64,000 nt of DNA from Piliocolobus tephrosceles (Eukaryota > Chordata > Mammalia > Primates > Cercopithecidae): the NCBI RefSeq assembly GCF_002776525.5, contig NC_045439.1:124539211-124603210 (forward strand). Reading direction: 5' to 3'. Positions 22,501 through 33,955 of the stretch are shown here, piece after piece. Each line of letters opens with the position of its first letter. Position 1 is the first letter of the stretch. A model generated the notes under the pieces. It was not told the origin of the DNA. It saw only the letters and a program-made list of their open reading frames with translations, and did no database searches. Both the position numbers and the translations under genes were made by a program.

Positions 22501-22800
22501 GCCGGGCGCGGTGGCTCAAGCCTGTAATCCCAGCACTTTAGGAGGCTGAGACGGGCGGATCACGAGGTCAGGAGATCCAGACCATCCTGGCTAACACAGT
22601 GAAACCCCGTCTCTACTAAAAATACAAAAAACTAGCCGGGCGAGGTGGCGGGCGCCTGTAGTCCCAGCTATTTGGGAGGCTGAGGCAGGAGAATGGCGTG
22701 AACCCGGGAGGCGGAGCTTGCAGTGAGCTGAGATCCGGCCACTGCACTCCAGCCTGGGCGACAGAGCAAGACTCCATCTCAAAAAAAAAAAAAAAAAAAA
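22501..22800 (+). mobile_element. AluY-type SINE (Old World monkey type)
   Basis: gccgggcgcggtggctcaag head, little divergence and a long poly-A. gttaaat follows on both sides as a partial duplication. Confidence 0.95.
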
Positions 22801-23499
22801 CAGTTAAATATCACTTTATTTAATACTTGTTCATTACTGATACTGCAGAAGGAGGCATTTTGCAGGATCTGTGTCGGATCCCTGCAGTGCTGATGACAGC
22901 AAGTGACCACAACTTATCTATGGCCGCTTCTGGAATTCATGTTCTTATACTACAGTGAATCCCCGCCAACTTTTGCATATCACAGAAGCACACCTTTTGA
23001 GAATTAGAATGGAATTCAAAGATTCCTTCAGAGAACCTAGTGAAACTCACTACACAATCAGGGAAAGATGAGAGGAGGGAGGACTGACTGTAGCACGGAA
23101 GACTGCAGGGAGAAGTGTCACTCTTGTATCCAGGCAGGGGCAGATTCTCACATAGATGAGAGGATGACTGTCTATATAGTGTTCTCAGGAAAACCAGGAC
23201 AACTTTTCTCCCCCAAATCATGTTTCTCTACCTTTACCTTCTCTAAAATGCTTAAAATTATATTTCAAGGACAAAAACTGTGATTCCACAATTAACTTTT
23301 TTAAATTGGTGCTTAAACACAACTTAACCACAATATACATAGATAATATTAGCCCCTTTCCTGAAAGCAGGTTTTCAGGTATAGAAGATTAAATTAGAAT
23401 ATAGGTCCAACTGATACAACAAAGGCCAAAGGAAAGTAATTTATCATGATACGGTTCAAATGTCAGCAGATCAGGGCAGTTATAAGGGCTCCACAGGGA
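22801..23499. other. No recognisable gene or repeat
   Basis: Single-copy-looking sequence between TRAV4 and TRAV3. No V-gene landmark was seen on either strand. Confidence 0.45.
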
Positions 23500-23740
23500 T
23501 GGTGTCTTAGGTATCTGATTGCTGTGCCTACCTAAATACCCACTCTTATTTGGGGTCCAAGACATATTTCATACATGCAGCAATCCTCACAACAAACCTT
23601 CCAATCATCTCAATTTCATTAATTAAGAGATGAGGCACATGGAGTAGAAACGGCATGTCCAATGTCACATAGTTATTTAGAGGAAGAATCAGGAACAACC
23701 TATACTTCCTAATTCTTAATTCAGTTCTCTTTCCACAAAG
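23500..23740 (-). mobile_element. MIR fragment (probable)
   Basis: Reverse-complement MIR pattern: caatcctcacaacaaacctt, then atctcaatttcattaattaa, gagatgaggcacatgg and atgtccaatgtcacatag. Confidence 0.6.
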
Positions 23741-25784
23741 TTCTTGAAGTGATACAAAAGCGGGGAGAAAAAGAAATCTAATGATGATAAATTCTCCAGA
23801 ATTTCTAGTTTTTCCTGAAGTTTATCTGGTTATAAGGAGTATTTTCCAACAAACAGGAAAAAGGAACGCAAGACTAACTTTTCGTTAAGTCAAAACAGAA
23901 CTTCTAAAAAGACATAGTTGTTCCCTCTCAGCCACCTTAAAAAAGGGGGAAAATATAGATTCCCATTTCCCTAAATAACTCCACTCCCATCACCACCACC
24001 ACCAATCACTACCACATGACAAAAGATTAATATCTAAGACCTAGCTTAACCTTGGAGAATTTTCTTGAGAAGCAAATATCTTGAGAGTTGTATCTCTTTG
24101 ACTAAGAAGTAGTTCTATTTGGGTAGGGAAATGATATCAACACGCGTGCAGCCTGGGGAATGACTGGAGGGAAAGATTTGTTCACCACTGCATCTGCAGG
24201 GATGATAGTGATGCCCGGCACACAGTCGAAACTCCACAAATAATCATTGAGTGAATAAGTGAATAGCTAAATGAATAAATAGGTGATAATTGTATAAAAA
24301 GACTTCTTTCCTTTGCAGGACTTGCATAAAATGTATTTATAAGTATCAAAGGCAGAAAGAGGCCGCACAGCCAGGTCAATGGTGTAATATGCTAAAAATA
24401 TCCCTATGGACATGAACTTCCTTTGGAGTGAAACAATGATGGTGGCTGAGGGCTCACCTAGAGTTATGGCACCTGTGTACCTAAATCTAAAACAGATACC
24501 ATGGTTTCATGAACTCAAATGTATTTTGGCAATAATGGTACAGAACACTGCCACCCCTAGACCTGAGCAAGTGATGTCCCTGCTCAGAGTTCTGTGCCTC
24601 CACCCCAGCCATCATTCAGGTGTTCCTATCCCTTCCCCATGAGAAAATCACAGGACACAGAAGACATGACCCTTTAGAGTCTAAATACCTCTTCTTGGCC
24701 ATATTCTGGGTACCCAGGATTTCAGAATTCCCTGCACAAACATCCCCAAACCCACTTTTAAGATCTGCATGGGCCTCTCTCAAGGATTATCTTCCCAGAA
24801 GCAGATATCCCACCTGTGTACACAACTCTAGGCCCAATGGGTGGACAAAAGATCACTGTTTGCCTAGACTGTAGACATGTGGGCTAACATGTCCACATCC
24901 TCATGTATAAGGCTCCTTAGGGTATGTGATGGATTGAGGGATAGGAAAAGAAGGCGGGTAAATCACAAGGTACAAACCAAAGGCTGCAGAGTGAATCTCC
25001 CTGAAGCAGCACATTCTAACACAAAACTATAAAAATCAAGAGTTCAAAAGTAGATTTGGGTATATGTAGGAATTTAATGTACTATATATGTGGTATTTCA
25101 AATCTATGGAGCAAAAGTGAATTTTTCAGGAGGTGGTATAAGAACTACTGGCTATCCATTTGGGGAAAAAAAATAAACAGATGTAGATCCCTGTGTAAAA
25201 ATTAAGTTATTTTGGGACATACTCCTTTTACCCATGTAGTTCAAAATAGAGCTGCTAATCTGCAGAATCCTCACTCCCACCCCCAGCCACCAAAGGTGGA
25301 ACCCAAGCTGGGCTAATCCAAGCAGCCTGCACCCATGGCCACCACTTATTAGTCCAAGGAAGAGCCACCTAACTCACACTGAGTCAAACAGAGCCCTTCC
25401 CAGGACACTCGAACTTGGGAAAAGATAAAGAGAGAAAAGTGCATTAAGTCCAGCTCCTCTCAAGAGCATACGTAAGATGTGAACATAGGAACTGTAAGCA
25501 ACCATCCTTATAAGAACTACATGTTTACACCCTTCCTTGATGCAAACTCTCCTCCCATTACAGACTGCTTCTGTCTTCTTTCACAGCTAAGCTATTCCTA
25601 TAGCCTCATCTCATAGAGCATTTTTTGAATTCTCTATCTTGGCACACACCAAACCATTTAGAGTGTCAGTTTATTGTTCATTCATATAACCAACACTTTT
25701 TTGACAGCAACCCTTTCCGGAGTTAGGGCTACATCATCACTAAAATCAATCTCTTGCCTCAAGAAGCCTATAGACTGGCAGAGG
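23741..25784. other. No gene recognised; holds one copy of a duplicated segment
   Basis: 24662-24697 is identical over 36 bp to 30374-30409, and similarity extends at lower identity over about 24645-24710. A MIR-like tail (atgcccggcacacagtcgaa, then aatcattgagtgaataag) lies near 24210-24265. No V gene was seen. Confidence 0.45.
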
Positions 25785-25985
25785 ACTGGAGTGGTTGGAC
25801 CGTGTGCCCTAGAGACAGACTGCCTGGGTTGCAATTTACCAGTTGTTAACTTTGTGACTTGAGCAAGATACACTCTGTGACTTTGCTTCCTCATCTGTAA
25901 AGTGAAGCTGATGATAATACTTGTGAGAATTAAATGCATTCATTAATGTTTGGAATCACACCTGGCACATAGGGCTCAAGGACAG
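25785..25985 (+). mobile_element. MIR element
   Basis: agactgcctgggttgcaatt, tgacttgagcaagatacact, then ttcctcatctgtaaagtgaa, gagaattaaatgcattcatt and cacctggcacatag follow the MIR consensus order over nearly its full length. Confidence 0.8.
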
Positions 25986-25994
25986 CTTCTTTCA

Positions 25995-27550
25995 ATTCTT
26001 TTTTAAATTGGCAAATAAAATTGTATATATATATATATATATGGTATACAACATAATGTTTTGAAATATGTGTATATTGTAGAATGGCTAAATCAAGCTA
26101 ATTAACATATGCAGTACCTCACATACATATGTTTTTGTGGTAAGAACACTTAAAATCTACTTTCAGCAATTTTTAGAAATTTCTGTTGCAGCTGGGTGCA
26201 GTGGCTCACGCCTGTAATCCCAGCACTTTGGGAGGCTGAGGCAGGTGAATCACAAGGTCAGGAGTTCGAGACCAGTCTGGCCAACATGGTGAAACCCCGT
26301 CTCTACCAAAAATACAAAAAACTAGCCGGGGGTAGTGGCAGGTGCCTGTAATCTCAGCTACTTGGGAGGCTGAGGCAGGAGAATAGCTTGAACCTGGGAT
26401 GTGGAGGTTGCAGTGAGCTGAGATTACTCCACTGCACTCCAGCCTGGGTAACAGGGCAAGACTCTGTCTCAAAGAAAAAAAAAAAAAAAGAAATTTCTGT
26501 TGCAAAGACATTACTGTTAGCTATAGTCACCATTACAATAGATCTCTTGAACTTATTCTTCCTATCTAATTAAAATTTTGTATCCTTTAACCAACATCTC
26601 TCCAATCCCTTTCCATTCCCCTCACAAGCCTCTGGTAACCACAATTCTACTCTGCTTCGATAAATTCAACTTTTTTATTACACAAATAAGTGAGATTATG
26701 TGGTATTTGTCTTTCTGTGTCTGGTTTATTTCACTTGACATAATGTCCTCCAGGTTCAACTGTGTCATCACAAACGGCAGGATTTCTTCCTTTTTTAAGA
26801 CTGAATAGTATTCCATTGTGTATATATGCCATGTTTTCTTTATCCATTCATCTAAGGATGGGTACTTAGGTTGATTCCATATCTTGGTTATTGTGAATAG
26901 TGCTGCAATAAACATGGGAGTGCAAATATCTCTTTAACATACTGATTTCATTTTCTTTGGATATATGCCCAGTAGTGAGACTGCTGGATCATATAGTAGT
27001 TCTATTTTTGGTGTTTTGAGAAACCTCCCTACTGTTTTCCATAATGGCTGCACGCTGTGGAATTTACATTCTCACCAACGGTGTGGAAGAGTTCCCTTCT
27101 CTTCACCTTCTCACCAATGGTGGTTATCTTTTGTCTTTTTGATAATAGCCAACCTAATAGTTTGTGCGGTGATACCTAATTGTGGTCTTAATTCGCACAT
27201 TCCTGATGATTAATTATGTTGAGTATTTTTTATATACCTCTCGGCCATTTGTATGTCTTCATTTGAGAAATGGCTATTCAGGTCCTTGGCCTATTTTTTA
27301 ATCAGGTTATTTGGGTGCTTTTGGTATGTGAGCTTCTTAAACATTTTGAATATTAACCCCTTATCAGATGTAGAGTTTGCAAATATTTTCTCCCATTCCA
27401 TAGGCTTTCTCTTCACTCTGTTTATTGTTTCTTTTGCTGTGCAGAAGCTTTTTAGTTTAATATAGTACCTTTTGTCTAATTTTGCTTTTGTTGCCTGTGC
27501 TTTTGGGGTCATATCCAAAAATTCCTTGCTCACAAGAGATGAAAAGCTCT
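25995..27550 (-). mobile_element. Old L1 3' UTR and ORF2 end, interrupted by an Alu
   Basis: The plus strand shows an L1MA/L1MB-like 3' UTR (ggctaaatcaagctaattaa, gaacacttaaaatctac, then after the Alu aatagatctcttgaacttat). ORF2 follows, read backwards (tgtgaatagtgctgcaataa, ccttatcagatgtagagttt, tctcccattccataggcttt). Reading frames are broken. An (AT)n run lies at 26027-26041. Confidence 0.88.
26191..26488 (+). mobile_element. Alu SINE inserted in an L1
   Basis: Perfect 16-bp target-site duplication agaaatttctgttgca at 26175-26190 and 26489-26504. It splits the old L1 3' UTR cleanly. Confidence 0.96.
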
Positions 27551-27554
27551 CCCC

Positions 27555-27670
27555 TGAGTACTATGTTCGCTCTTTGGGTGGCAGGATCAATAGATGCCCA
27601 AACCACAGAATCACACAATATGCTTTCATAACAAATTTGGACATGTATCCATGAACCTAATTTTTTTAAT
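27555..27670 (+). mobile_element. L1 3' UTR tail fragment
   Basis: tgagtactatgttcgctctt, tgggtggcaggatcaataga, cccaaaccacagaatcacac and ggacatgtatccatgaacct resemble the end of an L1 3' UTR in the sense orientation. It abuts the minus-strand L1 to its left. Confidence 0.55.
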
Positions 27671-27767
27671 GGTCTCAACTGGGTATGTAAAATTGTAAAA
27701 TTATGATGATGATGACATTTCACCTTGGTATAAAAAGAAATGTCTGTTGAAAATAAACCCCTTTTCA

Positions 27768-27968
27768 GAAAGAGAGAAAGAAAGAAAGAAGAAAGAAAGA
27801 GAGAGAGAGAGAGAAAGAAAGNNNNNNNNNNNNNNNNNNNNNNNNNNNNNNNNNNNNNNNNNNNNNNNNNNNNNNNNNNNNNNNNNNNNNNNNNNNNNNN
27901 NNNNNNNNNNNNNNNNNNNNNAAGGAAGGAAGGAAGGAAGGAAGGGAAGGAAAGAAGGAAGGAAGGAA
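27768..27968. repeat. (GAAA)n/(GGAA)n purine microsatellite with a 100-N gap
   Basis: gaaa and gaga repeats (27768-27821) and ggaa repeats (27922-27967) flank exactly 100 N (27822-27921), a placeholder of conventional size. Real length is unknown. Confidence 0.97.
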
Positions 27969-28219
27969 CTCCTTGCCCAGACCAATGTCATGGTAATTTT
28001 CCCCTATGTTTTTTTCTATTTGTTTTACACTTCTTTCACCTTTTTATGACAGGTGCTTAGCCCAGTACCTGGCACATCAGGACTCAATAAACACCTGCTG
28101 AATGAGCAAATTCTATGGTTTTAAACTGTAGTTTAACTATAATAAGTGACATATCCTGGAATCACACCACTCTCGTGGAGGAACAAAGGCTTCAAGAAAA
28201 TGGGTTTTACTAGACTCAA

Positions 28220-28258
28220 AGTTTGTGTTCTGCTCCCCCTGCAGCCCCTATCAGTGTG
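28220..28258 (-). other. TRAV3 recombination signal
   Basis: Heptamer CACACTG (28258-28252), a 23-bp spacer and nonamer ACACAAACT (28228-28220) follow the V exon directly. Fit to the 23-RSS is good. Confidence 0.92.
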
Positions 28259-28690
28259 TCTCTCACAGCACAGAAGTACAAAGCGGAGTCGCTCACAAGG
28301 GCAGATGGTTTCTTCAGGTGGAAAGAGGTTTGGCTCTTGTTAAATTCAGCTTCAAAGCCATAGCTGCCTTTAACCAGGTTGTCCCCTGTGATGTATTTCA
28401 GAAGGAACTGGAGGCCTTGGTTGGGGTATTGAACATACCAAAAAAGATAAGGGTTTCCAGAGACTGAATAGGTGCATTTCACAGTCAGAGGATTTCCTTC
28501 AGCGACCGTGACTTGATCTTCTGGCTGAGTCACCAACTGAGCTCTCAGCCCACCTGTAAATTAATCCAAGCTGCATCAGTGAAGCTGCTGAAGAGCATGT
28601 AAGTGGATCATGCGAGTGGAAAATGGGAAGGGGATATTACTCACTCAATGTGAAGAGCATCGCAAGCGTCGAGATGCGTGCAGAGGCCAT
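28259..28690 (-). CDS. TRAV3: T-cell receptor alpha variable 3
   Basis: Germline TCR alpha V gene. L-PART1 (28690-28645) encodes MASARISTLAMLFTL plus one base and ends at gtgagt. A 91-bp intron ends in tttacag, and the V exon (28553-28259) completes the leader as S-G-L-R. The domain starts AQLVTQPEDQVTVAEG. It has C23 (L-T-V-K-C-T-Y), W41 (YLFWYVQYPNQGLQFLLKY), the FR3 run GFEAEFNKSQTSFHLKK and C104 (DSALYFCAVR). There is no stop or frameshift. It is nearly identical to human TRAV3, and the neighbouring good RSS supports function. FR2-FR3 and the nonamer closely resemble the TRAV8-like pseudogene at 12 kb, consistent with common descent of these V families. I saw no classical decamer in the upstream GC-richer segment. 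Confidence 0.97.
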
Positions 28691-30504
28691 GGCTCCAGCA
28701 AAGCTTACGGCGGGCGGGGTTGAGGGGGTCCTTTCCAGTCCACCTCTGCTGGAGATATTGCCCCACCCCAGAGAGTGGGCTCTTGAGGAGGAACCAGCAC
28801 TCCTGTGTCAGCACGGGGCTTCTAGAAATGGCCCTTCCTCAGGGCACTGGTGCTTCCCGACACCGGTATCTTCTCTCTGTGGAGCACACTTTTGGTCCAG
28901 CTCCTCAAAGCTCTGTGGGGAGCAAGACTGCTGCTCCTCCTGTACCAGGACCTTACACTGCATCGCCCCCTACAGCCCACACGTAGGACCAGCGACTTTA
29001 CTGTCAAGTAGCTGGTGCTTCCTGGCCTTACCCCTAGGCCAAACTTTGGGTGGTTACACGCTCCATGAGGGACATAGGGAGCAAATCAGGGGTTCAAAGG
29101 AGAAGAAATAGAAGTTTGTGAATCAAGTGGAAAAGATTCAGGCTGAGTGGACCAAGCTGTAAATGATTTGTGCTCTCTTAATGTAGAGACAGAAAGAAGA
29201 GAAATAGGATGGGAAAATGCACAGAAAAGGAAAGTTTCCTTTCCTTCTAGCTTTGCATCAAGAAGGAGAGAAAAATTTTGAAAGAGATAAGAAAAAGCAA
29301 AATAGGAGAAAAGAGTAAGGCAAGAGAAGATAAATGACAAGTGAAAACAGGAGCCTTGCTCTTCTCATTAGAAGTAATTCAGAGCTGGCTTCTGTGTAAA
29401 CCTCTTTGACCAAACAATAACTCAGATTTTTCTCTAGGTTGGGCCTATTAGGAGCCCATCCCATAATGATCTTTAGTGCAGAAAGAAACTTGAACCTTCT
29501 CTTTAAACATTTTTAGAGAGAGAAAAGTTAGAAAAGGTTTTATAAATATTTATGGAGCATTTGTCATATTAAACAGTAGATATAAAACAAAAATGAAACT
29601 CTGAGAAGGGGTTGAAAAATAGATGCTTTACACATGCAGAGGCTACTTAAAACGGACTTCAAATGAAGTACATATTCAGTAAAAAAATGTATGGTTAACT
29701 AAACTTGATATATTATGATGGTGAAAAGGGGCTCATTGGAAAGGGAGGACATGCTAAAGTTTTATACTAAAAAAAGGCCACAATAGCAACAGAGTAATTC
29801 TTTGATAGATTTTAATTTTAATGTAAAAAGCATGTATCTGATCTGTCTTGTGTTTCTTTTGAACACTGTGCAAATAATGTTCAATATATATTCTCAGGAA
29901 AGGATGAAAAATCTCTGCTTTGAATCAGAAAAAAAAGTAGAACGTAATTCTTTCTAAAAGGTTTGCTAAGGATCTCATACTTTAATAATTGAAAACTTAG
30001 CCATATAATAATGTTTTCCTTTGGAATTGGTAAGGTGTCTTTAAACAATAATCTTCAAGTTCCAGAAAGACTTGTCATAAATGGAAACATATAGTTAATT
30101 TCTTCTTTCTTCTCTCTCTGCCTCAAGCCTAAAATGAGTGTTAGTGTTGTCTTTTTGAGGGTCCTGGCCATCACCTCGAGAAAATCATTGAAAAAAAGCT
30201 TAACAAAATGAATATTTTTAAATGTATGTGCAAAATTTAGGGAAAACTACAAGGGAAGGTGAAGCACCTGGGGCTAATAACAGCCAGATTTCACCACTCC
30301 TAGGCCCAAAGGGATGGGAGAAGATGCAATTACCCTAATCTCAGGACCCCTGTAACTAATCACAGGCCAAAGGAGACATGACCCTTTAGAGTCTAAATAC
30401 CTCTTCTTGACCGTATTGTGGGTAGACCCAACAGGAGCTGTGGCACTACAGTGTACACAGAACTGTGCAGGACAACCTTAAAGAAGGGTCCCCTATGCTT
30501 CCTC
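28691..30504. other. TRAV3 upstream flank, no further gene
   Basis: 28700-29000 is GC-richer than its surroundings and holds the TRAV3 promoter region. Overlapping open frames there have no recognisable domains. 30374-30409 is the second copy of the 36-bp segment also found at 24662-24697. Confidence 0.45.
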
Positions 30505-30521
30505 AAGAATTTCATTTGATT

Positions 30522-30816
30522 GGCAGGGCGCGGTGGCTCAAGCCTGTAATCCCAGCACTTTGGGAGGCCGAGGTGGGCGGATCACGAGGTCAGGAGATCG
30601 AGACCATCCTGGCTAACACAGTGAAACCCCGTCTCTACTAAAAAATACAAAAAACTAGCCGGGCGAGGTGGCAGGCGCCTGTAGTCCCAGCTACTCAGGA
30701 GGCTGAAGCAGGAGAATGGCGTAAACCCGGGAGGCGGAGCTTGCAGTGAGCTAAGATCCGGCCACTGCACTCCAGCCTGGGTGACAGCGAGACTCCGTCT
30801 CAAAAAAAAAAAAATA
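30522..30816 (+). mobile_element. AluY-type SINE (Old World monkey type)
   Basis: Perfect 17-bp duplication aagaatttcatttgatt at 30505-30521 and 30817-30833. The head carries ggctcaagcctgtaatccc. Very little divergence, so a recent insertion. Confidence 0.97.
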
Positions 30817-30847
30817 AAGAATTTCATTTGATTAAAAAATAAGATTA

Positions 30848-31136
30848 GGCCAGGCGTGGTGGCTCACGCCTGTAATCCCAACACTTTGGGAGGCTGAGGC
30901 GGGCAGATCACTTGAGGTCAGGAGTTTGAGACCAGTCTGTCCAATATGGTTAAACCCCATCTCTACCAAAAATACAAATTAGCTGGGCATGGTGGCATGT
31001 GCCTGTAATCCCAGCTACTTGGGAGGCTGAGGCAGGAGAATCGCTTGAAGCCGGGAGGCGGAGGTTGCAGTGAGCCCAGATTGCGCCACTGCCCTCCAGC
31101 CTGGGCGACAAGAGCGAGACTCCATCTCAGAAAAAA
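30848..31136 (+). mobile_element. AluS-type SINE
   Basis: Runs from ggccaggcgtggtggctcac to an A-rich tail continuing as (aaaat)n. Confidence 0.94.
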
Positions 31137-31390
31137 TGAACAAATAAAATAAAATAAATAAGGTTAACACACTTTTAAGCAAGCAACAACCCAAAATGTA
31201 ATATGCCTAAAGAAGTAATACAAGCACAAGCATACCAATTTACATTTATATCCAATGGAAATATTTGGATGTTATTAAAAATTTGCATTTAAAAGTCAAT
31301 CTTATGACACCTTGGCAAAGTTTCATGACAGTTGACATTACTAAAATGCCTTTTTTCTTCTGTCATCAGCAACCTGCTCTTCACCTTTTT

Positions 31391-31675
31391 TCTTTTCTTT
31401 TTTTTTTTTTTTTTTTGAGAGAGTCTCACTGTGATGCCCAGGCTGGAGTACAGTGGTGCCATCTTGGCTCACTGCAACCTCCACCACCCAGGCTCAAGCC
31501 ATCCTCCCACTTCAGCCTCCCAAGTAGCTGGGACCGCAGGTGCACACCAATCCTAGCTAATTTTTGGTATTTGGGGTACAGACCAGGCTGGTATCGAACT
31601 CCTGAGCTCAAGCGATCCACCTGCCTTAGCCTCCCAAAATGCTGGGATTATAGGCATGATCCACAGCACCCGGCC
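31391..31675 (-). mobile_element. Alu SINE (older)
   Basis: Poly-T start, then atgcccaggctggagtacag, ending at cacccggcc. A block in the left arm is shortened (tttttggtatttggggtaca). Confidence 0.9.
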
Positions 31676-31976
31676 ACTCTTTTTCTTTTAGTCTAGACAG
31701 GGTTTTGCTGTTACCCAGGCTGGAGTGCAATGGTGCCCTCATGGCTCACTGCAACCTTAACCTCCCTGGCTCAAGCGATCCTCCCACCTTAGCCTCCCAA
31801 GTAGCTTGGACTACAGGCACGTGCCAACACACCAAGCTAATTTTTTCTATTTTTTATAGAGACAGGGTTTTACTATGTTGACTAGGCTGGTCTCAAACTC
31901 CTGGGCTCAAGGAATCCTCCCACCTCAGCTTCCCAAATGTTGGGATTACAGGTGTAAGCCATCATGCCCATCTTGC
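31676..31976 (-). mobile_element. AluJ-type SINE (older)
   Basis: ttacccaggctggagtgcaa, ctcaagcgatcctcccacct, gattacaggtgtaagccatc. Tandem to the previous Alu and more diverged. Confidence 0.88.
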
Positions 31977-32130
31977 CCTTCACTTTTTATTCCAAATGTC
32001 AACATTTGCTGAAAGTCTAATGTGTAAGCAAGCAATTGCACTGTACGGTTCACTTCATGAAGCCCTCCTCTGTTACTAAAATTCTGCCTGAAAGGAAGTA
32101 GAGAATAGTGGTTAAAGCCTCAAGACCTGG

Positions 32131-32504
32131 TAATATGGTTTGGCTCTGTATCCCCATCCAAATCTCACCTTGAATTGTAATAATCCCCACATGTTGTGGG
32201 AGAGACCCAGTGGGAGGTACTTGAATCATGGAGATGGTTTCCCCCATGCTGTTCTCATGATAGTGAATGAGTTCTCACAAGATCTGATGGTTTTGTACAT
32301 GTCTGGCATTTCCCCTGCTGGCACTTCGCCTTCTTGCTGCCCTGTGAAGAAGGTGCCTTTCTTCCCCTTTGCCTTCCGTCATGATTGTAAGTTTCCTGAG
32401 ACCTTCCCAGCCATGCAGAACTGTGAGTCCATTAAACCTCTTTTCTTTATAAATTACCCAGTCTTGGGTATTTCTTTATAGCAGCGTGAGAATGGACTAA
32501 TACA
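32131..32504 (+). mobile_element. Solo THE1/MST LTR (ERVL-MaLR)
   Basis: Starts taatatggtttggctctgta, passes catgttgtgggagagaccca, gatagtgaatgagttctcac and gaactgtgagtccattaaac, and ends agcgtgagaatggactaata-ca. A 5-bp duplication cctgg flanks it (32126-32130, 32505-32509). Confidence 0.9.
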
Positions 32505-32509
32505 CCTGG

Positions 32510-33147
32510 GGTCCAAAATCTGAAATTCCCAGATCAAACCTGGCTGAGCAAAAAAATCACCAGCAGAGCTTTACGGAAAATATAGACTTCTGGGTCCCAC
32601 CCCTACAAACCCTGATTGAGTTTATCTAGAATATGGCCCCGCAAGAAAACAAATCCAATTTTCACAAAACTTCTGATCTAGGAAGATAAAATATATTAAG
32701 AACCACTGGGCTACCCTAAGGCATTGGTCTCTAAAGTGGGAGGGACACATCTGGGATGGGAGGACCAAGCTAATTAACAGGGGTGTGGGAAGAATGCATT
32801 GCAACAAGTACAAATACTTCCATTTGCATTTGTTTTTAGTTTAAATATTGTGAAGGAGATTCAGTTTTACTAATATTTCATACACTCACTGACTGGCCCC
32901 CTCAACGGGACTGTATGCTAGATTATAAGCAAAGTATCCTGAGGCAAGGATTGAGGTTCCAAATGCAGGGCTGTAGGTAGCAGCCACTCACTCATTCACT
33001 CCTTTCTCACTTCTTACTACATCATCCAATGTTAACTAAACCACCCTTTACAAAATGGACATGTTTTGAAAGTATTGCTGCAAAGAAACTGAAGCTAGCA
33101 GACAGTATTTAAAAGGTAAGCACGGACAGCAATGAGAAAATGAGTTG
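32510..33147. other. No recognisable gene or repeat
   Basis: Nothing V-like on either strand. The sequence looks single copy. Confidence 0.4.
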
Positions 33148-33295
33148 ACTGACCCTGGTGGCTCACACCTATAATCCCAGTGCTTTGGGAGGTCAAGGCA
33201 GGAGGATCACTGGAGGCCAGGAGTTCAAGGCCACAGTGAGCTGTGATCATGCCACTGCACTCCGGCCTGTCTGAATTTTTTAAAAAGAAAAGAAA
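33148..33295 (+). mobile_element. Alu-monomer-like element (FLAM/FRAM type)
   Basis: ctggtggctcacacctataa to ccactgcactccggcctgtc with a short A-rich end. Only one Alu arm is present. Confidence 0.75.
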
Positions 33296-33461
33296 ATGGA
33301 AGAGTTGACCTGCCTCTTACTACTATCGCAAGCTCATCATCAGTCATTTTATGAGGGAAAAGCAAAAATAATCTAATCAGATCTCAAAAAAATGAGTCAA
33401 AAGTGTTTCAGATATCAAGAAGACTGTTTGAAATAATCACCATTTAAAAGCATATTTTCTG

Positions 33462-33754
33462 GGCCAGGTGCATTGACTCACACCCGTAATTCTAACACTT
33501 TTGGAGGCCAAAGCAGGAGGATCACTTGAAGCCAGGAGTTTGAGACCAGTCTGGACAACACAGAGAGAACTCATGTCTACAAAAAGGAGGAAAATTCACT
33601 GGGCATGGTGGCACATGCCTATAGTCTCACCTACTCAGAAGGCTCAGTCCCAGCTACCCTTGAGCCCTGGAGTTCAAGGCTACAATGAGCTATGATCATG
33701 CCACCGCACTCCAGCGTGGGTGACAGAGCAAGACCCTGTCTCAAAAAAAAAAAT
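33462..33754 (+). mobile_element. AluJ-type SINE
   Basis: gggccaggtgcattgactca head, diverged body and poly-A tail. ttaaaagcatatttt is present on both sides as the target-site duplication. Confidence 0.9.
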
Positions 33755-33916
33755 TAAAAGCATATTTTTATAGACATTTGTTAATATATAGTGTGTGTCT
33801 GGACTCGATTTTTTTTCCTAATAGCAGTACCAAATGAAAAGCTTGGGTAACACTGAATTAAGGAAGAAAAAGTTATTGCTCGTCTCTGTTTTGCCTCCTG
33901 CAAAGGCTGTGATCTC

Positions 33917-33955
33917 TGTTTCTGTTCAGCTCTGCATGGGTTCCCTGCCTCTGTG
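33917..33955 (-). other. TRAV2 recombination signal
   Basis: Heptamer CACAGAG (33955-33949, one mismatch to CACAGTG), a 23-bp spacer and nonamer ACAGAAACA (33925-33917, 7 of 9 to consensus). Confidence 0.9.

Noticed and set aside
24455..24510. Possible V leader on the minus strand (ATG near 24502 with a ggtgagcc donor-like site)
   Set aside because: The peptide is not hydrophobic enough, has an early stop, and no V exon follows.
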